Below are positions 34,029 to 44,900 of a DNA stretch of 64,000 nt, piece after piece. The notes beneath the pieces are model-generated. The model saw nothing but the letters and a program-made list of their open reading frames with translations, was not told the DNA's origin and did not search any database. The position numbers and the translations under genes are program-made. The DNA lies in assembly GCF_000426065.1 (NCBI RefSeq), contig NZ_AUEQ01000015.1, forward strand, positions 124,001-188,000, in the 5' to 3' direction. How positions within the stretch are numbered: the first letter of the stretch is position 1; every line of letters starts with the position of its first letter. This DNA comes from Mycobacterium sp. URHD0025. Its GTDB lineage: Bacteria > Actinomycetota > Actinomycetes > Mycobacteriales > Mycobacteriaceae.

Positions 34029-35591
34029 GTGCGAAGCCTGGTGCGACAGGACGACGCACGTACGGCCGACGCCTACGCCCGGGGCCTGTGGGTGAGAACC
34101 ACGTTGGCCGACGCGCTGGCCGACGCGGCGCGTGACAACCCCGACCGGGTGCTGGTGGTCGACGGCGACACCACGCTGACTGCTCGCGAGTTGCACCAAC
34201 GGGCAAAGGCTCTGGCGATGCAGCTGGCCGAATGGATGCCGGTGGGCAGCGTGGTGTCCTTCATGCTGCCCAACTGGCACGAGGCCGCCATCATCTACCT
34301 GGGCGCCACGTTGGCCGGAATGGCGGTCAACCCGATCCTGCCGTCACTGCGCGACCGGGAACTGGGCTTCATCCTCGATGATGCGCACAGCCGGGCGATC
34401 TTCATCCCCGCCGAGTTCGGCAACCATGACTACGCCGCGATGCTCACCCGGGTGTGCGACCGGATGGACACGCCGCCGCACGTGGTGGTGCTGCGGGGCG
34501 ATTCTGGCCCACACCGGTCGTTCGACGACCTTCCTGCGGCACCCGACCGGGAGCTACCGGCACTCGATGCAGACGACATCCGGATGATCATGTACACCTC
34601 GGGCACCACCGGCCGCCCCAAAGGAGTACTGCACAGCCACAATTCGATCCACGCGCTGATCCGACAACTGCGTGAGCACTGGATGATCGAACCCGGTGAC
34701 ACCTTCCTGGTGCCCTCGCCCATCGCCCACATCGGCGGCTCCATCTACGCCTTCGAGTGTCCGCTGCTGCTCGGCAGCACCGCGGTGCTGATGCAACGGT
34801 GGAACGCCGAGGCCGGCGTGGCTCTGATGACCGAGCGCAAGTGCACCCACATGGCCGGGGCGACACCGTTTCTGGAACAACTGCTCGGAGCCGCCGAGCT
34901 GGCCGGCACCCGACTGCCCGACCTCAAGGTGTTCATCTGCGGCGGCGCATCGGTGCCCCCATCGCTGATCCGACGGGCGTCGGACTATTTCGAACGCGCC
35001 GCGGTCAGCCGGGTCTACGGCTCCACCGAGGTACCGGTCACCACTGTCGGCTCGCTGGCCCCCCGGAGCGTCGAGCACGCCGCCGAGACCGATGGTCGTC
35101 CCGGATTCGCCGAGGTCCGACTGGTTGCCGGCGAGATCCGCGCCAGGGGCCCGCAGATGCTGCGGGGTTACCTACATCCGGAGGACGAGATCGAATCCTT
35201 CGACGAGGACGGCTTTTTCCGCACCGGAGATCTCGGCCGATGGGTGGACGGCGATTACCTGCAGGTAACCGGGCGGGCCAAGGACCTCATCATCCGCAAC
35301 GGCGAGAACATCTCTCCCAAGGAGGTCGAGGACATCCTGGTCGGTCACCTCGGCATCGTCGAGGCGGCCGTGGTCGGTCTGCCCGATGACCGCACCGGGG
35401 AACGGGCCTGCGCAGTCCTGGTGACCGCCGACGGTCACCGCCCGGATGTGACCGAACTGGGTCGGGTGCTGGCCGAACACGGGCTCGCCCGGTTCAAGAC
35501 GCCCGAGCAGGTGGAGGTCTGGGATGCCCTGCCGAAGAACGATGCGGGCAAGGTGCTCAAGCACCACATTCGAGCGACGCTGAAGGGTTGA
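34029..35591 (+). CDS. Acyl-CoA synthetase (FadD-like, ANL superfamily)
   Basis: 520-residue AMP-forming acyl-CoA ligase. The P-loop-like motif MYTSGTTGRPKGV (~residues 193-205), the RVYGSTEVP region, the hinge GDLGRWVDGDYLQVTGRAKD and the C-terminal lysine in PKNDAGKVLKHH are intact. Its sequence resembles cyclohexanecarboxylate-CoA-ligase-type enzymes, but the substrate is open. Start GTG 34029, 6 nt after the GntR stop. It activates a pathway acid for beta-oxidation. Confidence 0.9.
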   Translation: MRSLVRQDDARTADAYARGLWVRTTLADALADAARDNPDRVLVVDGDTTLTARELHQRAKALAMQLAEWMPVGSVVSFMLPNWHEAAIIYLGATLAGMAVNPILPSLRDRELGFILDDAHSRAIFIPAEFGNHDYAAMLTRVCDRMDTPPHVVVLRGDSGPHRSFDDLPAAPDRELPALDADDIRMIMYTSGTTGRPKGVLHSHNSIHALIRQLREHWMIEPGDTFLVPSPIAHIGGSIYAFECPLLLGSTAVLMQRWNAEAGVALMTERKCTHMAGATPFLEQLLGAAELAGTRLPDLKVFICGGASVPPSLIRRASDYFERAAVSRVYGSTEVPVTTVGSLAPRSVEHAAETDGRPGFAEVRLVAGEIRARGPQMLRGYLHPEDEIESFDEDGFFRTGDLGRWVDGDYLQVTGRAKDLIIRNGENISPKEVEDILVGHLGIVEAAVVGLPDDRTGERACAVLVTADGHRPDVTELGRVLAEHGLARFKTPEQVEVWDALPKNDAGKVLKHHIRATLKG

Positions 35592-35596
35592 CCACA

Positions 35597-36370
35597 ATGC
35601 AGGTTGCGATCGTCACCGGGGCCAGCAGCGGCATCGGATTCGGCTGTGCCACCGCCCTTGCCGCCGCGGGGATGGCGGTGCTCGGCACCGGACGCGACGA
35701 GGACCGGCTGGCCGAACTGGAACGCGCGATCGGTGATCCGGAGCGGGTGGAGACCGTCGCGGCCGACCTGACCTCCGACGACGGTCCGAGCCGAGTGGTC
35801 GAGGCGGCCGTGCGGCGCTGGGGTCACGTCGACTTCCTGATCAACAATGCCGGCATCGGAAGCCCCAAACCTCTGCACGAAACCGATGACGACACCCTGG
35901 ACTACTTCCTGGGGATCATGCTGCGCGCACCGTTCCGGCTGGCGCGAGATGTGCTGCCGCACATGGGCCCCGGCTCTGCGATCATCAACATCACCTCGAC
36001 CTTCGCCGTCGTCGGCGGGTTGCGCGGCGGCGCGTACTCGGCGGCCAAGGGCGGGTTGACGGCACTGACCACCCATATCGCCTGCCAGTACGGTGCACAG
36101 GGCATCCGGTGCAACGCGGTGGCACCGGGTGTCACGGTGACGCCGATGGTCGAGCACCGCCTGCAGAATGACGGATTTCGCAAGATGCAAACCGAGATGA
36201 CCCCGCACACCCGGCTCGGCCGGGTGGAGGACATCGCGTCCACCGTGGCATTCCTGTGCTCCGAGGGCGGCAGCTTCATCAACGGCCAGACCATCGTCGT
36301 CGACGGCGGTTGGAGTTCGACGAAGTACCTGTCCGATTTCGCACTCAACGCAAAGTGGACTGCCCAATGA
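35597..36370 (+). CDS. SDR family oxidoreductase
   Basis: 257-residue classical short-chain dehydrogenase. TGASSGIGFG is at the N-terminus, NNAGIG follows at ~85, and catalytic TSTFA...YSAAKGG and the C-terminal NGQTIVVDGGW are present. ATG 35597 is chosen over a TTG overlapping the upstream stop. Its stop overlaps the next FadD start (ATGA), confirming the operon. Confidence 0.88.
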   Translation: MQVAIVTGASSGIGFGCATALAAAGMAVLGTGRDEDRLAELERAIGDPERVETVAADLTSDDGPSRVVEAAVRRWGHVDFLINNAGIGSPKPLHETDDDTLDYFLGIMLRAPFRLARDVLPHMGPGSAIINITSTFAVVGGLRGGAYSAAKGGLTALTTHIACQYGAQGIRCNAVAPGVTVTPMVEHRLQNDGFRKMQTEMTPHTRLGRVEDIASTVAFLCSEGGSFINGQTIVVDGGWSSTKYLSDFALNAKWTAQ

Positions 36371-37845
36371 ATGTGTTCGCCGTACTCGACCAGGCCGCGG
36401 CACGATTCGGTGGCCGGGGTGCGCTGTTTCTCGGCGAACGTCGGCTACTGACCTGGGCGCAGTTGCGCGATCGAGTGTTACGGCTGGCCACCACGCTGAA
36501 GACGCTCGGCGATCGCGGCACCCGCATCGCCGTCGCGAGTGAGAACCGGCCCGAGATCGTCGAGCTCATGTTCGCCATCTGGGCGGCCGAATGCGTATTC
36601 GTTCCGGTCAACTACAAGCTGCATCCCCGCGAGATGGCCGACATCCTGGCCGATTCCGGTGCGGCACAGGTGTTCGCGTCGGCCAAGATCGCCGAGGGCC
36701 TTGCCGCCGTCACCGACGTCCCGGTCGAGATCATCGGCAGCCAGTCCTACTCGGACCTGTTCAACGCCGAGCCGGCGACCCCGCCGGTGACCGATCCGGA
36801 CACCCTGGCCTGGCTGTTCTACACCAGCGGCACCACCGGAAAGTCCAAGGGCGCCATGCTGTCCCACCGCAACCTGATGGCGATGACGGTGGCACACCTG
36901 GCCGATTTCGACGACCCGGACGAGAATTGCAGCCTGATCCACGGCGCCCCGATGTCACACGGCTCCGGTCTGTACATCCCGCCGTACGTGCTGCGCGGTG
37001 CCAGCCAGGTGGTGCCGGAGTCCGCCGCATTCGAGCCCGACGAGTTCCTGGACCTGTGTGGCCACCATCCCGGCAGCAGCGCCTTCCTGGCGCCGACCAT
37101 GGTGCAGCGACTGATCCAGACCGGCCGGCCCCGCCCCGACAACCTGAAAACCGTGGTCTACGGGGGCGGGCCGATGTACGTCGACAGCCTCAAGAAGGCA
37201 CTCGCCGCCTACGGTCCGATCTTCGTACAGCTGTACGGGCAAGGCGAGGCACCGATGACGATCACGGGGCTGCGCCGGGCCGACCACATCGGAGCGGACG
37301 ACGCGACGCTGGGCTCGGTCGGGTACCCGCGTTCCGGTGTGGAAGTCGCCGTGCTGGCCGAGACCGGCGAACCGGCAGCCGTCGACGAGATCGGCGAGAT
37401 CGTCTGCCGCGGCGACGTCGTGATGTCCGGCTACTGGAACAATCCCGCCGCCACCGCCGCCACGCTCAAGGACGGCTGGCTGCACACCGGCGACATGGGT
37501 TCCTTCGATGCGCGCGGCTATCTCACGCTGCGCGACCGATCCAAGGACGTGGTGATCAGCGGCGGCAGCAACATCTATCCCCGCGAGGTGGAGGAAGCAC
37601 TGCTGGAACACCCCGGCGTTGTCGAGGCCGGCGTGGTCGGTGCTCCTGACGCCGATTGGGGTGAGGTGGTGGTCGCGTTCGTGGTCGGAGATGTCGACGC
37701 CGCCGACCTCGACGCGCACCTGCTGGAACGCATCGCCCGGTTCAAACGGCCCAAGCGCTACGAGTTCATCGACGCGCTACCCAAGAACAGCTACGGCAAG
37801 GTGCTCAAACGCGAACTGCGGGAGCGGCTCGCACATCAAAGCTGA
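36367..37845 (+). CDS. Acyl-CoA synthetase (FadD-like)
   Basis: 492-residue AMP-forming acyl-CoA ligase. FYTSGTTGKSKGAMLSHRN (~residues 157-175), the LYGQGEAPM motif, GDMGSFDARGYLTLRDRSKDV and the C-terminal PKNSYGKVLKREL lysine are intact. It belongs to the medium/aromatic acyl-CoA ligase group. Start ATG 36367 has a 4-nt overlap with the SDR. It is the last gene of the plus operon; its 3' end overlaps the stump of a convergent SDR pseudogene marking the left edge of the island. Confidence 0.9.
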   Translation: MNVFAVLDQAAARFGGRGALFLGERRLLTWAQLRDRVLRLATTLKTLGDRGTRIAVASENRPEIVELMFAIWAAECVFVPVNYKLHPREMADILADSGAAQVFASAKIAEGLAAVTDVPVEIIGSQSYSDLFNAEPATPPVTDPDTLAWLFYTSGTTGKSKGAMLSHRNLMAMTVAHLADFDDPDENCSLIHGAPMSHGSGLYIPPYVLRGASQVVPESAAFEPDEFLDLCGHHPGSSAFLAPTMVQRLIQTGRPRPDNLKTVVYGGGPMYVDSLKKALAAYGPIFVQLYGQGEAPMTITGLRRADHIGADDATLGSVGYPRSGVEVAVLAETGEPAAVDEIGEIVCRGDVVMSGYWNNPAATAATLKDGWLHTGDMGSFDARGYLTLRDRSKDVVISGGSNIYPREVEEALLEHPGVVEAGVVGAPDADWGEVVVAFVVGDVDAADLDAHLLERIARFKRPKRYEFIDALPKNSYGKVLKRELRERLAHQS

Positions 37846-37962
37846 GTCTGCCCACCGTCGATAGCCACGTCCACCCCGGTCATGACGCTGCTCTGGGCTG
37901 AGGTCATGAACACCACCGCAGCGTTTGATCTCGTCGTGTTGGCCCAACCGCTTCACCGGCAC
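37836..37962 (-). pseudogene. 3' remnant of an SDR gene at the island edge
   Basis: The minus strand encodes the C-terminal ~40 residues of a short-chain dehydrogenase: VPVKRLGQHDEI, then after a 1-nt shift AAVVFMTSAQSSVMTGVDVA and IDGGQTQL-stop. The order and spacing match SDR C-termini (L-G-x-x-D-E-I, then S-x-x-x-T-G-V-D-x-x-x-D-G-G). The rest of the gene is absent and a stop precedes the fragment. It overlaps the FadD 3' end by 10 nt. Confidence 0.8.
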
Positions 37963-38094
37963 TTAAGACACCCAGCGATCCCCGCCCGATTTGCTCCGCA
38001 CCCGCAGCAACCGCGACCTGAAATTCACAACCGGCAAGTCTGAGTCAAGTGAACTTGATGGAGTCCCGCCGAACAGGAACGCGCGGAATCACCT

Positions 38095-38124
38095 TATACT
38101 CACCCAATGCACCTAGATTGGGTG
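38095..38124 (+). promoter_or_regulatory. Promoter -10 with overlapping inverted repeat upstream of the two-CxxC gene
   Basis: TATACT (38095-38100) looks like a -10 box. It is followed at once by CACCCAAT-N8-ATTGGGTG (38101-38124), a perfect inverted repeat covering the expected transcription start and ending 1 nt before the ATG. No ribosome site fits between, so the repeat may act as operator or as an mRNA hairpin over the start. Confidence 0.6.
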
Positions 38125-38125
38125 T

Positions 38126-38929
38126 ATGACGCCAGCTAGCGACACATCCGATTCGCTTCGATGTTCGCTCTGCGGCCGAGGTGTGCCCCCCTCGACTGAA
38201 CTCTGGTTTCCTGTCTTCTCCGACTTCTTCCACATCATGATTGGAACTCACCCGGGCACTACACCGCTGCACGTTCCCCTTGTAGACGGCACGACTTCGG
38301 TCACCAACGCGGATGGACTCCTTCACGAACTACGTGTCCCGGCAATCTGTCCGGACTGTCAAGACCAATTGCGCATCAATGTCGACTTACCTGCCAGACC
38401 CATCATTGATCGAATCATCAGTGGCCCTCGATATGCCCTATCGAAGTTCGACCACGAGACTTTAGCCCGGTGGTCCTTGATGACGACCTTGTTGCTAGTT
38501 TCGGCCGCGCCTCAGACTTTGAGTGAAAATGTGGCAGAGACGTTGCACAGTATAGCGACGACGGCCGAACTACCCGGAACGGTAGTGCTAGATGCCTTCG
38601 GAATGCGTGAGGGACACGTCGCGCCGGTCGAATTTCGCAGCCTAGTCCGGACTGCGGTACACACGGCACACAGCGCGCTCCAATTCGCAGCCGCGATGAT
38701 CAGCATTCCACACCTAACCCTGGTCTGCGTATACGGCTCTGATGATGGTCTTCTCCAGCATGCGGTGAGCTTCGTCGAGGAGGCGTCCGCTGAGATCGAA
38801 CGGATCCGGTTGTGGCCAAAAACGTCTCCAGTCAACGTTCCTCTGCCCGCAACACACTCCGCAGCTCAGGCAGTCGCATTCTGGAAGAACTTCGGCCCTC
38901 CGCTTGCGGTCGCCGCAGGGCCCGCTTAG
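38126..38929 (+). CDS. Island protein with two CxxC motifs, function unknown
   Basis: 267-residue soluble protein I do not recognise. Two CxxC pairs (C13/C16 in RCSLCGRG and C75/C78 in ICPDCQDQ) probably form one zinc site, as in zinc-ribbon or HNH-type N-terminal modules; no HNH His/Asn motif is evident. The C-terminal ~190 residues are helical without TM segments. Codon use is island-like. It runs tail-to-tail with the giant CHAT-STAND gene, 11 bp apart. The 163-bp gap before it holds only the promoter and inverted repeat. Association with the CHAT protein is by position only. Confidence 0.72.
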   Translation: MTPASDTSDSLRCSLCGRGVPPSTELWFPVFSDFFHIMIGTHPGTTPLHVPLVDGTTSVTNADGLLHELRVPAICPDCQDQLRINVDLPARPIIDRIISGPRYALSKFDHETLARWSLMTTLLLVSAAPQTLSENVAETLHSIATTAELPGTVVLDAFGMREGHVAPVEFRSLVRTAVHTAHSALQFAAAMISIPHLTLVCVYGSDDGLLQHAVSFVEEASAEIERIRLWPKTSPVNVPLPATHSAAQAVAFWKNFGPPLAVAAGPA

Positions 38930-38940
38930 ACCCCCGCAAC

Positions 38941-41900
38941 TTAAGGCAGGATATCGCCGAGTAACTGCTCGGCCCTACGTTTAAGATCGTCCGACCAGTA
39001 CGAATCATCGCAGGTTGCCACCTTGGCGAGAAAGTCGCGCACACGATGCGATACGAGACCATGCAGCGCAGGGCCGTGCCTTTCTAACAATTCGGTGAGC
39101 GCCTCCGCGTTGCTCCTTACATGGGTCGGTGGTGATTCGTTAAGTACGAGCTGGTCACTGATCCTCACGCGAATCTCTACCACGGCCACCAGCGCATCGA
39201 ATCGTCCCGTACGGGTGGCAAGAGAAAGGTACAGTCCGGCAGCCCGAAACATGGCATTCAATGCGTCGTCGACGTCATCTCCGAGACGACTCTGCGCCAA
39301 GGCGAGGTAGGCATCGCCAAGTAGCGCGTCTCGGTCGTTCTCCGCGGCAACGGAATCAGCCGCCTCGAGATAGCCGATGGCCTCCTCAGCCGCCCTTCTC
39401 GCGTCTTTGTGTCGAGCCACATTGAGCGCGTGATGGGACTGAAGTACGAGGGCCTGAGGAAGCAGTAGCGTCGCGCGATCGCCGTCGCGAGCCGACAACT
39501 CGCGAGCGACGCGTACGGCATCGTTCGCAGTCGTCACGCTCGGCCAGAAGTCTCCAAGGGCTACATGAGTGATACTGAGCCATTGCACACCACGGACATG
39601 CATCTGCGTTATCGGCTCCCAATCGTCCAGATTCCAGTGGTCGTAAAGGCACTCGCGCGATATCTCTACCGCGTTGCGCAATACCGACGCAGCCGCGCCC
39701 AGATTCCCATTGCGGAACAGCAGCTCACCGGCTAGAAACATGTGTGCAACCAGCGCCGGGAGATGTTGGAATCGATGATGCGGTTCCGGTCTGTCAACGA
39801 GCTTCTGGCGAACGGCCACTGCTTCCTCAGCGAGTGCGATTGCCGATTCAAAATCGGCTAATCCCTGCTTGGCCGCGGCCAGAAGGTGAGCGAGGTTCGC
39901 GTGTGACGACTTCAGTTGATCGACGTGTTCGGAATGTAACCGTAAGAGTTTGAGGGAGCGTTCACGGAATCCCATGGATCCATTGGGATCCCCAATCCGG
40001 TCCAGATGTTCGGCGAACTCATGTAGCAGATCAATGCGCCTTACATCGAGTTCGAGATTAGGAAGGTTCTCGTCTGAGGTCCGTTCGAGTGCAGCCAACT
40101 CACTGTCGACGTCGTCACATAATTGAAGGGCTTGATCGTAATCTTCACGCTTGACCGCGGCCTTTGCGGCATCGATGACCTTTAGGAGATGGCGGAGGCC
40201 GTCGGGACAACCGCCGACAATCGCATCAATGGTCAGCAGGCTCGGATCGAAGCGGCGCCGATCGATTCCGCCGCTTGGGAGGAACTCCCGTTGAGCCGAC
40301 ACTTCGGTGAACTCGTGTGTGGCGGCGTTCATTTCAAGGGTCACCGCAGGGTTCGTCTCTGCGACCATCCGAAAGATGTCGATTGCTTGTTGTAACGAAT
40401 CCCGAGCTTCGGCGTACTCGCTGGCTGCCCAATGTGCACGTCCGAGAACTTGGAGCGCACGCGCGAAGTCTCTGAGGTGCTCCTCTGACTGGACATCACT
40501 CAGCGCGCTCGCGCGAATCGCACGAGCCCTCGTTGCTGCTTCCAGTGCCGAACGCGGATCATCCTTCAGCAATAGAGAGTTAGCCAAATTGACCAAACTC
40601 GATGCTAGACGCTCGTCATACCTCGACTGATGTATTCGAGCAAGTTCCTCGGTAAGTCTGAGGCATTCGTAGTTTGCATCCAGCGCTTCGTCGAGCATGC
40701 CGCACTCGGTTAGCCTGACACCTTGATTGTGAAGCGCGAGTGCAAGGGCGTCCATTTGGGGCCGCTCACCGTTCTGCGCGGCTCTCACCATCACCACAGC
40801 CTCGCTCGTCACTTCAAGGGCTTTGTCGAACTCACTGGCGATTTCGGCGAGTATGATTCCAAGCGTCCACATGGCCGTCGATTGCGCCTGAACAATCTCG
40901 AACGGATCCTCCTCGAACAGGGCTGCAGGTACCGAGCCGAAGACGTGGGCCGCTTCAGCTGCAAGGGCGATGGACTCCGTCGTCCGATCACGGTTCCAGA
41001 CCAGAGTTGCTAAGTTGCGGAGCGTCTCTGCAACCAGAAGGGCGGAAACACCCCGCTCCTGCATCTGGATCGATCGGGCGATGCTGACCGCTTCGCGCTG
41101 GCTGGCGATCCCCTCCGCCAGGCGGCCCGCCTTCTGGTCGACCTCTACAGCGTCCAGAACGCTTCTCAGCCTGTGACGCAGACGGCTGCCCGTCTGTGCA
41201 GCGAGACGTTCTGACAGACTACGCGATCGTTGCAAACGATCTTCCTCGGCGCAGGAAAGTAGATCCTCGAGCTTTTCCCGCTGCTCGGCGCTCAGCACCG
41301 TCTCAGTGAGTTCTTCGAACCTGTGTTGGCCGAAATCCATTACCAGTTCGTCTAACGACTCAAGCACCTCAGGCTCAACCCGACGGCCGGCATCGAGCCG
41401 GAGGCCAATTCCTTTCAAGTACCACCTCATAGCGGCTTCGTCGTTCGACCGAGCTCTCTCGACCTGTCCGAGTTCGTGCTGGACTGTTCCAGGCTCGACA
41501 GGAAGTGTCGACTCTTCGCCGTCGTTCACGATGTCCATGAGAGTCTCGAAGGCCAACTCGAAATCTCCGCGGCGCGAAGCGATGTGCGCACTTAGAAGTC
41601 GTGCTCGCCCCGTGGATCCGACTCGTCGGTTTCCGATTCCAAGAGCGATCGAGTCGTCGCACAAACGCTGCGCCTCATCCAGATCCCCGAGTGCGAGTGC
41701 CAGTACCGCCTGCTGAAGAATCGCCGCTGCATGGGCGGAATGGTCGCCAGTTCGCTCCGCTAGTTTTCGAGCTTCAGCAAACAGCCTCTTGGCCTTGGTA
41801 TTTTGGCCTTGACTACATTCGAGGATCCCCATCTGCAGTAAGAGGTCGGACATGTCGGCTACAAGCCCGAGGCGGCTCCTGATGTCAAAGCATCGTTCAA

Positions 41901-44900
41901 ACATTGTTCGTGCGGTTTCGACATCACCGCGCTGCTGCGCAAAAACTCCGAGCTTGAAGCAGCTCGCCGCTATGCCTACGTGGTCCTCATCATCCTCGCG
42001 CAAGTCTAAGGATCGCTGGAGCAATCGCTGAGCCTCGTCGTCATCACCGCGCAGCGAGGCAAGTGTGCCCAAATGACCAAGTGTGCGCGCGATTCCACTG
42101 TTCGATCCTCGACGCTCATCAATCGCGAGACTGTCATTGAAGAGCCGCGTGGCCTCGTCGTAATCGCCACGTTCGCGGGCGATGATCGCCAACTGTCCGT
42201 ACTCAGAAGCAAGGCTAGCGTCGGCGCCGTTGGCGATATGGATCTGCGCAGCGCGTCGATAATCAGTTTCCGCTGCGTCAACTTGTCCTCTCTGGAAGTA
42301 GAGGTTCCCGCGCCGGTGCAGCCAGATTCCTTGCCGAAGGGGCTGGGAATCAAACATCTGCAGCATTTGGTCCACGAGCCGACTCTCCGCGTCCCAATCC
42401 CCCACATCATGCAACCGGTCGCAGATGGAATCCGTCACATTCGCCACCTCGTCGAGGTCGCCCGCCAAGACGAGGTGGTGGCGAGCCTGTTGGAGGCTGT
42501 GCAGCCAGCTGTCGATACCGAGAATGAGAATGCCTCCACGCCAATCCCAGTACCCGGCAGCGCGTTTGTGAGCATCTCGAATCGCTGCAGGAGCAATGGC
42601 ATCGCTGCGGCGGAGAAATGCTGCGACGAGACGCTCGACGGACACCTTCATATCGTGAGGAGAAATGCTCAGCAGACTGAGTCTCACAAGTGTCTCGATG
42701 GCGTCTGCTGCACGTTCATCCGGGATGACCGGCGGAACGATAGAACGGACGAAGGCAACGAGGTGTGGCGCGAGTTCCGCTACGGCATCGGCGTTCAATA
42801 CGCTCAAATCGGGCTCCGGTTCTGACGGGTCGACCCCGTGGGTGCGGAGGGTTTCGGCAAGATGGCTAAGAGATTCGTGGGCGAGCGTGGATGACGCGTC
42901 AGGATCCGGATCACCTGTTTGGTAGAGCAGGCCCGTGGGGTCGACCGGTTCGCGATAGACCGACATCCGAAGTAAGAGATCCCGCTCGAATTCGCCGAGA
43001 CCCCCTATCAATTCGGGGATTCCGACCTGCGCGGCCACGCCACTGGATGCGGCCGACAGTGCGGCATTGATATCGCATTCAGAGTCGGATACTCCAGACT
43101 GCCCATCAACTTGCCTGCTCTCGTCTTGCAGCGCGAGGGCTGAATCGACAGTTTGGAGGCAGAGCGGATGCCCACCTACATCATCCCAGACATGTTGCAA
43201 GGCAACGTCCGACAACTGGCCGAGGTGCGGAAGCGACCACATGAGTTTTAGCGACTCCCCGCGAGATAGCGATCCAAGGTGAATCCACCTGAGTTTCTTG
43301 TGCGCATCGTTGGCCAGGGTGAAACCTCGCCGCGTTGTAAAGATGAACCGCCACCTAGCGTGGTTCGGAATCGAATCTGCGAGGAACTGAGCCATATCGG
43401 CGTCGACCTGAGTTCTGTCGAAGTCGTCCCAAGCGACGATCAGCGGCAGGCCTCCTGCCGCCGCCCGGTCCAGAGCGCGCAGACGATCCGCCTGAGGCCG
43501 GCGATCGTCCAGGATTTCGTGTGCGAGTAGGCGCTGTGCCTCAGCCTCCAGGCCCTGAAAGAGATCTGCGGTCGAAATCAAGGCTCGCCCGATTGGACCG
43601 AGAATGTCGTTCATCGTCGAAGGAGCCCGTATCACCGCGTTCGGCCGCCCGGCGAGCTGATGCGCGAGAACTCCTTGGAGTAACGCAGTCTTGCCGCTTC
43701 CCCCGATGCCCTGGATGACAATGCTTCCGGCGCCCGCCGCTGCGAGAGCCTCGACCACCATGCGCTGCTCCGCTCGGCGCCCCACGAAGTTCCCGACTAC
43801 GCGTCCTCGAGATGCGCCAGTGCGAGCCTGCGAATCGGTGTGAGTCCGGCCGTACAACTCGAAACGCGGTGATGGAGTTCGGACGGTCACGACACTCCAT
43901 TCATCAAGGTCAGCGAGCCGCGAGTCACCCATCCTCGAGTTGGTCCGGATGCGGTTCTGTGTCGACCGTCGCGCGTCAGCGACCGCAGACACGAGGTCGG
44001 GAACCTCAGAGCGCGCAAGTTCGCGGTAGAGGGTCGAGAAGAAGGCTGTTGCGTATGTATCGGTGACTGATGTCTCCGTCGCAACCACGGCAGGCACGCC
44101 GTTGTCGATCAGTTCGTCGGCAAAGGACAATCCACCCGGACTTTCAGATGCCCCGGTATGGCAGGCCGCCAGGCACACAACCGGTGGCGCAGAGACTCCG
44201 GCGAAGGCCTCGTTCACGAGCTCAGCAGCACTGATCACGCGAGGCCCTCCATGGTCGTCCTCTAGCACTATCGAACCTGGTGAGCCATGCCCCGATATAT
44301 GAAGCACATGAACGGTTGCCTCTGACAGAGCCTGTCGTAGAGCGTCAGCCGTAGCGAACTGAACTATGTGGATATCGGTGTCGGCATCGCGCGCACCACT
44401 AACGGCAGCCTCTACGTTCCGGAGCTCATTCTCATAATCGAGTATTCCGCCGTCGTGGCCATTGGGCGCAGCAATTGCCACCAGAATGCGCAACGGCCCT
44501 GGTGTCACTTCTGTTCTGTGACTGTGCGACACGCGATATATGGCGATACCGGTTCGCAGGGCGAGAGGCTCCATCGATTCGGGATCGCACAATCCCTCCC
44601 AAGGTACCCATGCGAATTCCCCAGGATCGATGCCGATGCGGACCGTTCGATTCGTGGTCGCCGCCTGTTCGAGGAGATTTTGAAGGACCGTCGAGACAGG
44701 CGGCTGAACAAACGCATGCCATGCCAACACGCCTGCTCGCGCGAGCGACGCTGAGCGAGCACCATCGAGCCATTGCGGGTCCAGGGAATACGATGAGTTC
44801 TGACCAAGTCGGCTAGTCGAAGCGCGGACCTGCCGTACGTCCGCAACCGCATTCTCCAAACCGGGTCCGGCGCCCCTGTGCACCGCTCGCTCGAAAACGT

